A stretch of 64,000 nucleotides of DNA from Lightella neohaematopini (GTDB lineage Bacteria > Pseudomonadota > Gammaproteobacteria > Enterobacterales > Enterobacteriaceae), in the NCBI GenBank assembly GCA_025728385.1, contig JAOBJV010000001.1, positions 1-64,000 on the forward strand, written 5' to 3'. Made by a program: the position numbers and the translations under genes. Each line of letters starts with the position of its first letter. The first letter of the stretch is position 1. This document shows, piece after piece, positions 9,001 through 18,297 of the stretch. Under the pieces are notes generated by a model. That model was not told the origin of the DNA. It saw only the letters and a program-made list of their open reading frames with translations, and did not search any database.

Positions 9001-10170
9001 ATGAATGATCAGGATAAAATATATCTTTCTCGTGCGTTTAAATTAGCTAAGTTAGGTAAATTTTCTACATTTTCTAATCCAAATGTTGGATGTGTCATAG
9101 TAAAAGATAATAATATTGTTGGTGAAGGTTATCACCAATACTATGGTGGTAATCATGCAGAAATAAACGCATTAATGATGGCTGGTAAATATGCATATGG
9201 TTCTACTGTTTATGTTACTTTGGAACCATGTAATTATTATAATAAAACACCACCTTGTACAGATGCTTTAATAAAAAGTAAAGTATTTAAAGTAATAGCT
9301 GCTACTCTTGATCCTAACCCAAAAGTATCTGGTAAAGGGTTTAGTAAATTAAGAAGCCATGGAATTTTAGTAGAATACGGTTATATGTTAGATGAAGCAG
9401 AAAAACTTAATTATGATTTTTTTAAAAGAATTCATACCGGTATTCCTTGGGTAAGTTTAAAATTAGCATCATCATTAGATGGACGTGTTAATTATGTTTT
9501 TAATAAAAAAAAATGGATTACTTCTACTAAATCAAGACAAGATGTACAAATTTTTAGGGCAAAGAGTAATGTAATTTTATCTACTTCATCAACAGTTATA
9601 ACTGATAATCCAAGATTAACAGTGCGTAAATCATTATTACCTAAATATATAAAAAATATTTATCCTACTAAGTATATTAGAGATCCTATTAGAGTAATTA
9701 TTGATGTTAATAATCGTATAAATGAGAATTTTAATATAATTACAGATAACAAAGTAACTTGGTTAATAAGATCTATTATTAATGATAACTTATTAAAGTT
9801 ACCAAAAATTAAACAAATTATTTTACCTACATATTTAAAAAATAATAAAATTTATTTAGATTTATTCGAATTACTAGTATATTTAGGTAAAAATGAAATA
9901 AATAGAGTTTTTGTAGAAGCTGGATCAACATTATCTAGTGTTTTAATTAAGAAAGAATTAATAGATGAATTTATACTATATCAATCACCTACAATAATAG
10001 GTGCAAATGCTAGTTCGTTATTTAATATAAATCAAAAATGTAACGATTATAAAATAATAAAATTTAAAATTTTAGATGTAAAAAAAATTGGAATAGATAT
10101 TAGAATTCGTTTAGTACCTAATAAATCATATAAAAAAAGAGAGAATAATAATGAATATAATAGAAGCTAA
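9001..10170 (+). CDS. ribD: Bifunctional riboflavin deaminase/reductase RibD
   Basis: RibD catalyses the second and third steps of riboflavin synthesis. An N-terminal deaminase domain (1-145) has zinc ligands His52 (in HAE), Cys77 and Cys86 and the catalytic Glu54. The C-terminal NADPH-dependent reductase domain (about 147-380) starts with the conserved WVSLKLASSLDGR segment. Its 389 residues compare with 367 in E. coli, and both domains appear intact. It starts 2 bases after yajC and overlaps ribE by 20 bases, which suggests translational coupling of consecutive pathway enzymes. A run of nine A lies inside the reductase domain (9505-9513) without breaking the frame. Confidence 0.96.
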   Translation: MNDQDKIYLSRAFKLAKLGKFSTFSNPNVGCVIVKDNNIVGEGYHQYYGGNHAEINALMMAGKYAYGSTVYVTLEPCNYYNKTPPCTDALIKSKVFKVIAATLDPNPKVSGKGFSKLRSHGILVEYGYMLDEAEKLNYDFFKRIHTGIPWVSLKLASSLDGRVNYVFNKKKWITSTKSRQDVQIFRAKSNVILSTSSTVITDNPRLTVRKSLLPKYIKNIYPTKYIRDPIRVIIDVNNRINENFNIITDNKVTWLIRSIINDNLLKLPKIKQIILPTYLKNNKIYLDLFELLVYLGKNEINRVFVEAGSTLSSVLIKKELIDEFILYQSPTIIGANASSLFNINQKCNDYKIIKFKILDVKKIGIDIRIRLVPNKSYKKRENNNEYNRS

Positions 10171-10621
10171 GACTATAGTTAATGACAAAATTAACGTAGC
10201 TATAGTTGTATCACGTTTTAACAAATCTATAAATAATAATTTATTAGATGGAGTAATTAATACATTAATACGTGTAGGTAATATGAAAGAAAATAATATT
10301 ACTGTTGTTTGGGTTCCTGGAGTTTATGAAATACCTATAATTACTAATAAATTAGTACATATAAATAAATATAAAGCTATAGTAACACTAGGAACAGTAA
10401 TAAAAGGAGAAACAAATCATCATTACTATATTATTAATGAGTGTATATCTAGATTATCAGAAATATCAGTAAATAATATTATACCAATAACCTTTGGTAT
10501 ATTAACTACTAATAATATAGAACAAGCTGTCAAAAGATCTGGTATAAAATTAAATAATAAGGGTGTAGAAATAGCATTAACAACATTAGAAATGATAAAT
10601 TTAATACATGATTTAAAATAA
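10151..10621 (+). CDS. ribE: 6,7-dimethyl-8-ribityllumazine synthase
   Basis: The enzyme condenses the RibD-pathway pyrimidine with dihydroxybutanone phosphate to form lumazine, the penultimate riboflavin step, and normally assembles as a 60-mer shell. The family landmarks are SRFN (21-24), VPGVYE-P (55-62), the catalytic His90 in GETNH and the C-terminal NKG-E-A helix. The 156-residue length equals E. coli (156; also called ribH). The ATG lies inside the end of ribD, preceded by an AGAGAG ribosome-binding site. The riboflavin synthase and ribA/ribB genes are not in this window. Confidence 0.96.
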   Translation: MNIIEAKTIVNDKINVAIVVSRFNKSINNNLLDGVINTLIRVGNMKENNITVVWVPGVYEIPIITNKLVHINKYKAIVTLGTVIKGETNHHYYIINECISRLSEISVNNIIPITFGILTTNNIEQAVKRSGIKLNNKGVEIALTTLEMINLIHDLK

Positions 10622-10633
10622 ATAAGGTAATTT

Positions 10634-11035
10634 TTGAAACAAAATCGTCGTAAAGCAAGAATAAGAGCATTACAAGCATTATATTCTCTAAAAATAGTAA
10701 ATAATGTAAATAATAATTTTATTTTTAAATTAAATAAATCAATTATTGATGTAACTTATTTTTATAAATTATATTTAGGAGTACTAACGAATTATAATAA
10801 ATTAGATAATTTTATGTTACCTTATTTATCGCGGGATATTAATAAATTAGATTATATAGAACATACAATATTAAGAATTGCTATATTCGAACTAATATAT
10901 CATAGTTATATACCATATAAAGTAGTAATTAATGAAGCTATTGAGTTAACTAAGATTTTTGGTACTAATGGTAGTTATAAATTTATTAATGGTGTACTAG
11001 ATAAAATTATTAATAAAATTAATATAAAAAAATAG
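10634..11035 (+). CDS. nusB: Transcription antitermination factor NusB
   Basis: NusB binds boxA RNA together with S10 (NusE) and supports rRNA antitermination and ribosome assembly. The 133-residue all-helical protein begins with the Arg-rich RRKARIRALQALYS segment typical of NusB and matches E. coli (139). The start is TTG, preceded by AAGG 6 bases upstream; no ATG fits the conserved N-terminus. Its position between ribE and thiL is the same as in E. coli. A boxA sequence is present before the 16S gene in this window, so the target of NusB is conserved. Confidence 0.95.
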   Translation: MKQNRRKARIRALQALYSLKIVNNVNNNFIFKLNKSIIDVTYFYKLYLGVLTNYNKLDNFMLPYLSRDINKLDYIEHTILRIAIFELIYHSYIPYKVVINEAIELTKIFGTNGSYKFINGVLDKIINKINIKK

Positions 11036-11055
11036 TCACGTGTCGTTTTAATTAA

Positions 11056-12030
11056 ATGAAAAATATCATAAATGAATTTTATATTATAAATCGATTTTTT
11101 AAAAAAAAAACAAATGATAAATGTATTAAACTTGGTATTGGAGACGATTGTGCATTATTATCTGTTGATAGTAATAAATATTTTATTGCGATAAGTACTA
11201 ATTCATTAGTATCTGGGGTACATTTTTTACCTAATACTAATCCAAGTGATTTAGGATATAAAATAGTAGTTGTTAATATAAGTGATATAATAGCTATGGG
11301 GGCTAAACCAAAATGGATTACTGTATCTTTAATATTACCAAAATATAACGAATATTGGTTATCTTTATTTAGTAATGAGTTATTCAAACAATTAAATTAC
11401 TATAATATTTATTTAATAGGTGGTGATCTTAGTAAAGGTAAGTTACTAAGTATTACAGCAACTATATATGGAATTGTACCAATAAATAAACAGTTAACTA
11501 AATCTAATATAAATATAAATGATATGATTTATGTTACTGGTACACTTGGAGATAGTGCTTATGGATTAGAGATATTAAAAAATAATATTAAAATTTCAAA
11601 TACGAAACATAAACTTTATTTTATAAATAGACATCTAAGACCTAGACCACCATTAGAATTTAGTCAAAAAATTAGGATTATTGCTAATTCCGCCACTGAT
11701 ATTTCTGATGGTATTTTAAAAGAAATATATAGCATGTTAATCAATACTAAATATAGTGCTAAAATATATCTTAATTATCTTCCATTATCTAAAAAACTAA
11801 AAAAATATGTTAATTATAATGATGCATTAAATTTAGTATGTAACAGTGAAGATTATGAATTATGTTTTACTATTAATAAAAATAACATTAATCTATTATA
11901 TAAATTAAATAAAAATACTAAAATTACTTGTATTGGAAAAATTATTCCTTATATAGGAAAAAAGTTATTATTACTAAATTATAATAGTAAATTTCTAAAA
12001 AATCCATTAGGATATGATCATTTTAATTAA
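11056..12030 (+). CDS. thiL: Thiamine-monophosphate kinase ThiL
   Basis: ThiL phosphorylates thiamine monophosphate to thiamine pyrophosphate in the cytosol. The 324-residue protein matches E. coli (325): a GIGDD motif at 27-31, the HFLP substrate loop near 56, VNISDI-AMGA near 75-85, GGD, TGTLGD, SATDISDG and EDYEL segments follow in order. One change stands out: the STDTLV segment of E. coli reads STNSLV here, so Asn49 replaces an Asp that is a magnesium ligand in the family (recalled, not checked). A run of ten A (11101-11110) encodes Lys residues close to the N-terminus. It lies between nusB and pgpA as in E. coli. Confidence 0.93.
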   Translation: MKNIINEFYIINRFFKKKTNDKCIKLGIGDDCALLSVDSNKYFIAISTNSLVSGVHFLPNTNPSDLGYKIVVVNISDIIAMGAKPKWITVSLILPKYNEYWLSLFSNELFKQLNYYNIYLIGGDLSKGKLLSITATIYGIVPINKQLTKSNININDMIYVTGTLGDSAYGLEILKNNIKISNTKHKLYFINRHLRPRPPLEFSQKIRIIANSATDISDGILKEIYSMLINTKYSAKIYLNYLPLSKKLKKYVNYNDALNLVCNSEDYELCFTINKNNINLLYKLNKNTKITCIGKIIPYIGKKLLLLNYNSKFLKNPLGYDHFN

Positions 12031-12052
12031 AAATTAACTTATTTTTGGATAA

Positions 12053-12505
12053 ATGGATATTTATAATAGTGTATACAAGTTATTATATATTATTGTTATT
12101 GGTTTTGGTATAGGATATCTACCGTGTTCTGGTACTATAACTACTATTATTAGTAGTGTAGTATGGTACTATATTATACCTATTAATATATTAGAATTAA
12201 TAACAATAATCATATTAAGTACATTATTTTGTCATATTATTAATAACTATTCTAGTATTAAGGATCATTATTCAATTGTATTAGATGAATTTGTTGGTAC
12301 TGGAATAATAATTTTATTATTACCTAATAAATCTTTTATAGAGATACTATCTAGTATATTTTTATTTAGAGTATTAGATATTGTTAAACCATGGCCAATA
12401 AGTTACTTCAATAATATAAATAATGGTTTTGGTATTATAGCTGATGATGTGTTAGCTGCGTTAATAACTATTGGTATTATTTTTTTATTAGAAAATTTTA
12501 TTTAA
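12053..12505 (+). CDS. pgpA: Phosphatidylglycerophosphatase A
   Basis: PgpA dephosphorylates phosphatidylglycerophosphate to phosphatidylglycerol in the inner membrane, directly after PgsA. At 150 residues it is shorter than E. coli PgpA (172), mostly because the N-terminal tail is missing. The core is preserved: GFGIGYLPCSGT (17-28), the acidic DEFVG motif near residue 81, RVLDI-KPWPI near 110, and a hydrophobic C-terminus. It is the last gene of the yajC cluster, and its last 18 bases overlap the convergent dxs. Confidence 0.93.
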   Translation: MDIYNSVYKLLYIIVIGFGIGYLPCSGTITTIISSVVWYYIIPINILELITIIILSTLFCHIINNYSSIKDHYSIVLDEFVGTGIIILLLPNKSFIEILSSIFLFRVLDIVKPWPISYFNNINNGFGIIADDVLAALITIGIIFLLENFI

Positions 12506-14299
12506 CCAATTATTAATTTTTTTATATATACCTGTACTGTCTAAACCTAAATTAACTTGTATTTGTTTTTGATCACCATGATTAATAAATAAATCTGGTA
12601 ATCCTATATTTAATACTTTTACAGATAATTGATTGTACATAATAAATTCATTAACAGCACTACCTGCGCCACCCATAATACTATTTTCTTCAATAGTAAC
12701 AAAAATTTTATGATTATAGGATAATTTTTTAATTAATGAAGTATCTAATGGTTTTACAAATCTCATATCTACTAAGGTAGTATTAAGTTTATTAGCAACT
12801 ATTAATGCTTGTGCAAATAATGTACCAAAATTTAGTATTGCTATATTAGTTCCATAACGATGAATTATACCTTTACCTAAAGGTATTTTATATAATTTAG
12901 TTATTTTATTAATTCCAGTAACTGGTCTTTTTGGATAGCGTACTACACTAGGATTAGTTCGATTATGATAACCAGTATATAACATTAATCTACATTCATT
13001 TTCATTACTTGGAGTCATAATAATAATATTAGGTATACATCGTAAATAAGATAAATCAAACGATCCCTGATGAGTTTTACCATCAGGACCTACTATTCCT
13101 CCTCGATCAATAACAAACAAAATAGGAATATTTTGCAATGCTACATCATGAATAATTTGATCATAAGCTCGTTGTAAAAAGGTCGAATAAATAGATACAA
13201 CTGGTTTATAACCACCAATTGATAATCCTACAGCAAAAGTTACAGCGTGTTGCTCAGCAATAGCCACATCAAAAAATTGTTTTGGATATTGACAAGAAAA
13301 ATTATTCATACCTGATCCGTAGCTCATAGCAGGAGTAATAGCAACTAATTTGTTATCTTTAGCTGCAGTATAACATAACCAATCACCAAAAACATTAGAA
13401 TAAATAGTAGTATTATTTTTTAATAATAAATTATTATTTGATATACTATATTTAGGTATTGAATGCCAATTAATTGGGTCTTGTTCTGCTGGTAAATAAC
13501 CATAACCTTTAACTGTTACTAAATGTAATAATTGTGGACCAGATTTTAGACGTAAAATACTTAGTATTTTAATTAGTTCCTTTAAATTATGTCCATTAAC
13601 AGGACCGATATAATTAAATCCTAAATATTGAAATAAATTAATTTTTTTATCGGTGCTATTATGTTTTATTAACTCATTTATTTCTTTTATAGTATTATAT
13701 TTTTTAATATTTAATAAATAATTATTAAGAGCTCCAATATTATTAGAAATAGATATACCATTATCATTTAATATTACTAATATATTTGGTTTAATATCAC
13801 CAGCATGATTTATTGCTTCAAAAGCCATTCCTGCTGTTATTGCTCCATCCCCAATTACACAAACTACATGTCTATTCTTATGCTGTTTTTTCATTGCTAC
13901 TGCTATTCCAGAACTAACACTAATGGAAGTAGATGAATGTCCAACTGTCAATACATCATACTCACTTTCCTCTCTTGATGGAAATGGATGTAATCCATTA
14001 GTTTGTCTAATTGTCTTCATAAAATTACGTCTATTAGTAATTATTTTATGGGGATAAGTTTGATGACCAGTATCCCAAATTAAAAAATCTATTGGAGTAT
14101 TATAAACATAATGTAAAGCAATAGTTAATTCTATTACACCTAAACCAGAAGCAAGATGACCACTAGATTGATTAACAGTGTCTAATAAAAATTCTCTTAG
14201 CTCATAACATATAATATCAAGATCTTTAATTGATAATTTACGTAATTCTATAGGATTATTAATATTAGTTAACATTGTATATTTATTTTTTTTTATCAT
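12488..14299 (-). CDS. dxs: 1-deoxy-D-xylulose-5-phosphate synthase
   Basis: Dxs is the thiamine-pyrophosphate enzyme that joins pyruvate and glyceraldehyde-3-phosphate in the first step of the MEP isoprenoid pathway. The 603 residues compare with 620 in E. coli; the difference is mainly a shortened loop near 195-225. Visible sites are His48 (SSGH-ASGLG), the TPP/Mg motif from GDG (150-152) to NDN (178-180), the catalytic Glu349 in AEQHA, and the C-terminal transketolase domain with VEEN and GLPD segments. It supplies the pathway that continues with dxr in this window and ends in undecaprenyl and quinone lipids. The 3' end overlaps pgpA. A start at Met9 would also suit the homologues. Confidence 0.96.
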   Translation of the reverse strand: MIKKNKYTMLTNINNPIELRKLSIKDLDIICYELREFLLDTVNQSSGHLASGLGVIELTIALHYVYNTPIDFLIWDTGHQTYPHKIITNRRNFMKTIRQTNGLHPFPSREESEYDVLTVGHSSTSISVSSGIAVAMKKQHKNRHVVCVIGDGAITAGMAFEAINHAGDIKPNILVILNDNGISISNNIGALNNYLLNIKKYNTIKEINELIKHNSTDKKINLFQYLGFNYIGPVNGHNLKELIKILSILRLKSGPQLLHLVTVKGYGYLPAEQDPINWHSIPKYSISNNNLLLKNNTTIYSNVFGDWLCYTAAKDNKLVAITPAMSYGSGMNNFSCQYPKQFFDVAIAEQHAVTFAVGLSIGGYKPVVSIYSTFLQRAYDQIIHDVALQNIPILFVIDRGGIVGPDGKTHQGSFDLSYLRCIPNIIIMTPSNENECRLMLYTGYHNRTNPSVVRYPKRPVTGINKITKLYKIPLGKGIIHRYGTNIAILNFGTLFAQALIVANKLNTTLVDMRFVKPLDTSLIKKLSYNHKIFVTIEENSIMGGAGSAVNEFIMYNQLSVKVLNIGLPDLFINHGDQKQIQVNLGLDSTGIYKKINNWLNKIF

Positions 14300-14396
14300 T
14301 GTAATTTTTTATTGTTATATAATAAATATTATTAAAATTCTTATGATAAGTAACATACTGTTTACTTATATATAATTTGAATAAATTTATATAATA

Positions 14397-15296
14397 TTAG
14401 TTATTATTAATAATATTAAGCTCTTTATATTTTACCATATTAAATAATTTTATATTTTCGTAAACATATAAATTATACAATTTTGCATATTTTATAATAT
14501 AACCATTTATATAGTCTATTTCTGAATATTTATTATTTCTTATATCCTGTAACATAGAAGATATATTATTTTTAGTATTATTTATAACGTTATTAACTAA
14601 AATTATTAGATCTTTAGTATTGATAAATACACCCATATATTGTAGTATATCAGATAGTTCTTTGCATATAGAGAAAATGCTTTTATTATACTTTAATAGT
14701 TCCCCATTTTTACAATTATGTATTGTTGTAAGGGGATTAATAACACAATTAACCGCTAATTTTTTTAATTTAAAAGTATATATATCTTCACACCAGATAA
14801 CATTTGTTAATGATAAATTTAATTTTTTTATTAAGAAATTATAATTAATACTTTTTGTTGCACTATTTATTTTACCAATTGCTGTTAACCCTTTATGATT
14901 ATGATATATTATTTCTTTTTCTTTATATACAGCATGATAAGTTACTCCAATTAATAATGATTGTTTAATAAATGATAATTTTGTTTCTATTCCTAGACCA
15001 TTATATATTAGTAGTATGACACAATTTTTATTAATAAAATTTATTATTTGTTTTAGAGAATAAACAATACTACCAATTTTTAATGTTACTATTAATAAAT
15101 TACTACTGCTTAAATGTAATATATTATTTGTTGGTAATATAATATTATCCTTCGTGTTATTAATATGAACAATATTAATACATATATTATCTTTTTTATC
15201 TTTTTTTAACCATCCTTGAACATTATTACCATTTTTAGTCAAAAAATATGCTAATAATCTACCTAATGCTCCACAACCTAATATTGTAATTTTCAT
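14397..15296 (-). CDS. panE: 2-dehydropantoate 2-reductase PanE
   Basis: PanE reduces ketopantoate to pantoate with NADPH, a step of pantothenate and coenzyme A synthesis. The Rossmann GCGALG motif is at residues 8-12, the catalytic Lys179 lies in KLAVNCVINPLT, and the late ISSMLQDIR and SEIDYING segments, with the substrate-binding Glu, are well conserved. The 299-residue length matches E. coli (303). It lies downstream of yajR by 13 bases, the same neighbours as in E. coli. Its retention suggests the cell still makes pantoate; panB and panC are not visible here. Confidence 0.95.
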   Translation of the reverse strand: MKITILGCGALGRLLAYFLTKNGNNVQGWLKKDKKDNICINIVHINNTKDNIILPTNNILHLSSSNLLIVTLKIGSIVYSLKQIINFINKNCVILLIYNGLGIETKLSFIKQSLLIGVTYHAVYKEKEIIYHNHKGLTAIGKINSATKSINYNFLIKKLNLSLTNVIWCEDIYTFKLKKLAVNCVINPLTTIHNCKNGELLKYNKSIFSICKELSDILQYMGVFINTKDLIILVNNVINNTKNNISSMLQDIRNNKYSEIDYINGYIIKYAKLYNLYVYENIKLFNMVKYKELNIINNN

Positions 15297-15309
15297 ATAT
15301 TTATAATAA

Positions 15310-16479
15310 TTATTTTTCTTTTAATTTATTATAATTTTTAATAATGATAAATAACCATAATAGTAGTATTATTATATTAATCAGTAATACGAATTTTATT
15401 GATTTAGTAATATGTAATATTAATCCACTAATTAAACCACCAATAGCACTACCCAAAAATTGATTAGTAGAGTATAAACCTAATAATGTGCCATTATAAC
15501 ACGGTAAAATATTAGTTATTTGTCTTAAAAATTGTGGTAATATTGCTTCTATTACACTAAAAGATACAAAAAATAGTTGTATGCTAATTATTAATAATAA
15601 TTTACTAAGAATAATTATTTTTAGTAATATTGATATTAAAAATATAATTATAAAATTAATTAATATATATAATATTTTATATTTATATTTATTAAAAATA
15701 CTAATTAATGTAAATGTAATTATAAAAGATAACGTACTATATAAATATATTTTCCAATGGTTAGAATAATTTATACCAACTTTAACTAAATCATATGGTA
15801 TAGTTATAAAATTTGATACTAATAATATATGTAAACAAAATATACTAAAATTTATTAGGATTAAATTTTTGTTAAAAATTATATTAATTATATTTAATTT
15901 AGATTTATTTCTTGTTATACTATCTAGTTTTATATTTGGTATAATTAAGTATGTAACAATAATCCCTAATAATGATAGTATAGTTATAAATATAAATAAT
16001 GCATTAAAACTAATTAATTCGGTTATTATTGGACCAAATACTATTGAAATAATAAAAGATATTAAAAAACTGATTCCTAAACACATCATAGCTATAGTAT
16101 AATACTTATTATTAATAGAATCGTATATGATACTCATAATAACTGGACTAATAGCACTTATTCCTTGTATACTTCTACCTATAATTAGGCCAACAATGTT
16201 ATTTAACTTAATAATTATTATATTACCAAATAGAAATATTATTAATCCTAATGTGATTAAATTTTTACGATTAAATTTATCTGCAGCAATACCAAATGGT
16301 ATTTGACATATCATTTGCATAATACTGTATATACTAATAGATATTCCTACTAGTAAATCATTAGTATTAAAGAATTTACCATAGCTAGTAATTACTGGTA
16401 ATAAAATAAATGTACTAAGCATTCTTATAGTAAATAAAATGCATGTACCAATAATAATACGTATTGTTCTAATGTCCAT
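15310..16479 (-). CDS. yajR: MFS transporter YajR, lacking the C-terminal YAM domain
   Basis: This is a 12-helix major facilitator protein whose transported substrate is not known to me. It follows E. coli YajR through the membrane core: a RML..F..LPV segment in helix 1, motif A in the loop after helix 2 (ADKFNRK, about 65-71), a GRS-QG segment near 104, and a Y-T-QFLG-AIGG segment near 345. It ends at 389 residues where E. coli YajR (454) continues into a cytoplasmic ferredoxin-like YAM domain, which is absent. The gene sits between cyoE and panE, collinear with the cyo operon, and may be read from it. Confidence 0.86.
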   Translation of the reverse strand: MDIRTIRIIIGTCILFTIRMLSTFILLPVITSYGKFFNTNDLLVGISISIYSIMQMICQIPFGIAADKFNRKNLITLGLIIFLFGNIIIIKLNNIVGLIIGRSIQGISAISPVIMSIIYDSINNKYYTIAMMCLGISFLISFIISIVFGPIITELISFNALFIFITILSLLGIIVTYLIIPNIKLDSITRNKSKLNIINIIFNKNLILINFSIFCLHILLVSNFITIPYDLVKVGINYSNHWKIYLYSTLSFIITFTLISIFNKYKYKILYILINFIIIFLISILLKIIILSKLLLIISIQLFFVSFSVIEAILPQFLRQITNILPCYNGTLLGLYSTNQFLGSAIGGLISGLILHITKSIKFVLLINIIILLLWLFIIIKNYNKLKEK

Positions 16480-16525
16480 ATATATTAAATATCTATAATA
16501 TCATGTGTAAGTATTAAAATATGTG

Positions 16526-17374
16526 CTATATTTTATAATAACTCAATATAGATAGATTAAATACATTAATATTTATAATAGATAAAATGAATACTTTTTT
16601 GGCCCAACTATCTATATTATTATTCTTTAATGATAAAAATAGCCATAATATCATAATAGGAATATTAATAATAATAAAATATATATTATTATTAGTTATG
16701 GTATATAATAAAAATATTAATAATATATATAGAATTATAGAAATAATAATATATTTTTTAGTAATTAAATAACCATAATGTAAAGGTAGTACTGGAATAT
16801 TAGCTTTTTTGTAATCATTAATATATATAATTGATAATGAATAAAAATGTGGTATTTGCCATACTATAAATATTAACATCAATGTTAATGATTCAAAATT
16901 AAAATTTGATACACTACAATATCCTATAATTGGGGGCATTGCTCCTGATAAGCTACCTATAAAAGTACTATATAAAGAGTACCTTTTTAGATAAAAACTA
17001 TAAAATACTACATATATTATAGTGGCAAATATAGATAAAATAAAAACTAATAAATTATTAGTAATAAATAATATTGTTAATCCTAATATAGCTAATACAA
17101 TAGATATTAATAATATTGAAAATGATAATATTTTATTATTTATTAACAATCTATTTTTAGTTCTATCCATAATTATATCAATATCTCTGTCAATATAATT
17201 ATTTAATAAACAATTAGATATTAACAAAAAAAACATTCCTAATATTGTATAGTTTAGCAAATTAATATTTATTACTTTCGTAATTCTAGAAGAGAATAAA
17301 AAACCACTAATTAGAGATAGTAAATTACCAATAACAATTTTAAGTTTTATAATTCTTATATACTTTATTATCAT
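16526..17374 (-). CDS. cyoE: Protoheme IX farnesyltransferase (heme O synthase)
   Basis: CyoE attaches a farnesyl group to heme b to make heme O, the cofactor of the bo3 oxidase active site. This UbiA-family protein has 282 residues (E. coli 296) and about seven to nine membrane helices. The first Asp-rich loop reads NYIDRDID at residues 59-66, followed by MDRTKNR; the second conserved loop is DYKKANIPVLP. It is the last gene of the cyo operon. The farnesyl diphosphate comes from the Dxs/Dxr pathway, of which two genes are present here. Confidence 0.95.
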   Translation of the reverse strand: MIIKYIRIIKLKIVIGNLLSLISGFLFSSRITKVININLLNYTILGMFFLLISNCLLNNYIDRDIDIIMDRTKNRLLINNKILSFSILLISIVLAILGLTILFITNNLLVFILSIFATIIYVVFYSFYLKRYSLYSTFIGSLSGAMPPIIGYCSVSNFNFESLTLMLIFIVWQIPHFYSLSIIYINDYKKANIPVLPLHYGYLITKKYIIISIILYILLIFLLYTITNNNIYFIIINIPIMILWLFLSLKNNNIDSWAKKVFILSIININVFNLSILSYYKI

Positions 17375-17393
17375 TTATATATTGATAACATTT

Positions 17394-17678
17394 TTATATT
17401 AATAAATTTTTGCACATATGATACATAATCCATATTGAACCAGTAACTAATATAGTTATAATAATTAAAGTAAATAATAAAGATATAAGATACCATTTAT
17501 ATTTTAAATATAAACTAAAATCTAAAAAATAAAAGAAATGTACTATTACTTGTAATATACCAAAAATAATTAATATTAATAGTATTGTTGTTTTACTTGC
17601 TAATAATATTAATGAAATAAATGGAATTATTGTTAATATTATAGAGCATAAAAATCCAAATAAATATTTATTTTTCAT
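17394..17678 (-). CDS. cyoD: Cytochrome bo3 ubiquinol oxidase subunit IV
   Basis: CyoD is the small accessory subunit of the bo3 oxidase and assists assembly of the CuB centre of subunit I. The 94-residue protein (E. coli 109) shows three membrane helices (about 5-25, 30-55, 62-85) and the HFFYFLDF-LY loop typical of the family. The shorter length is due mainly to a trimmed N-terminus. It lies between cyoC and cyoE in the standard order. Confidence 0.92.
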   Translation of the reverse strand: MKNKYLFGFLCSIILTIIPFISLILLASKTTILLILIIFGILQVIVHFFYFLDFSLYLKYKWYLISLLFTLIIITILVTGSIWIMYHMCKNLLI

Positions 17679-17692
17679 AACTAATAATCTTA

Positions 17693-18292
17693 TTATTTAA
17701 GGATACTAAAACTAAATAAATAAACAATTGTAAAAATAAACACCCACACTATATCCAAAAAATGCCAAAATAAACTCAAACAATATAAATTATTTCTAAC
17801 TTTATCAAATTTATTCAAATAAATTTGTAGTAGTAATATTATAAACCAAATTAGTCCAATTATTATATGTATTCCATGTATTCCTAATAACGTAAAAAAA
17901 CTAGAGAGAAAATAATTTTTATCTGGACCTAAATTAATTTTGATTAAGTGAATAAATTCATATAATTCCATATATATAAAACATATTCCAAGAAGAAAAG
18001 TTATTGATAAATAATAAACTACGTGTTTTATTTTATTGATATTAAAATAATAAGTAGACAAACAACAGGTATAACTACTAGTAAGAAGAATTAATGTTTC
18101 AATTAAAACAAATGGTATATTATAAAAATTGTTATTAATAGTATTTAACATATTATTGTATGATAGAATATAATTAATAAACAATACCGAAAAAAATACA
18201 CAATCACTCATTAAATATATCCACAAACCAAATATATTATTATTTATATTAATATGATTATTCTTTGAAGATTTATTAGTAATATTCAACAT
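17693..18292 (-). CDS. cyoC: Cytochrome bo3 ubiquinol oxidase subunit III
   Basis: CyoC is the five-helix subunit III of the heme-copper quinol oxidase. The 199-residue sequence (E. coli 204) contains FGLWIYLMSDCVFF (about 21-34), the GIHG-H--IGL-W segment, and the closing FWHFLDIVWVFIF helix, all characteristic of subunit III. It starts 5 bases after cyoB. Confidence 0.95.
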   Translation of the reverse strand: MLNITNKSSKNNHININNNIFGLWIYLMSDCVFFSVLFINYILSYNNMLNTINNNFYNIPFVLIETLILLTSSYTCCLSTYYFNINKIKHVVYYLSITFLLGICFIYMELYEFIHLIKINLGPDKNYFLSSFFTLLGIHGIHIIIGLIWFIILLLQIYLNKFDKVRNNLYCLSLFWHFLDIVWVFIFTIVYLFSFSILK

Positions 18293-18297
18293 GATCT

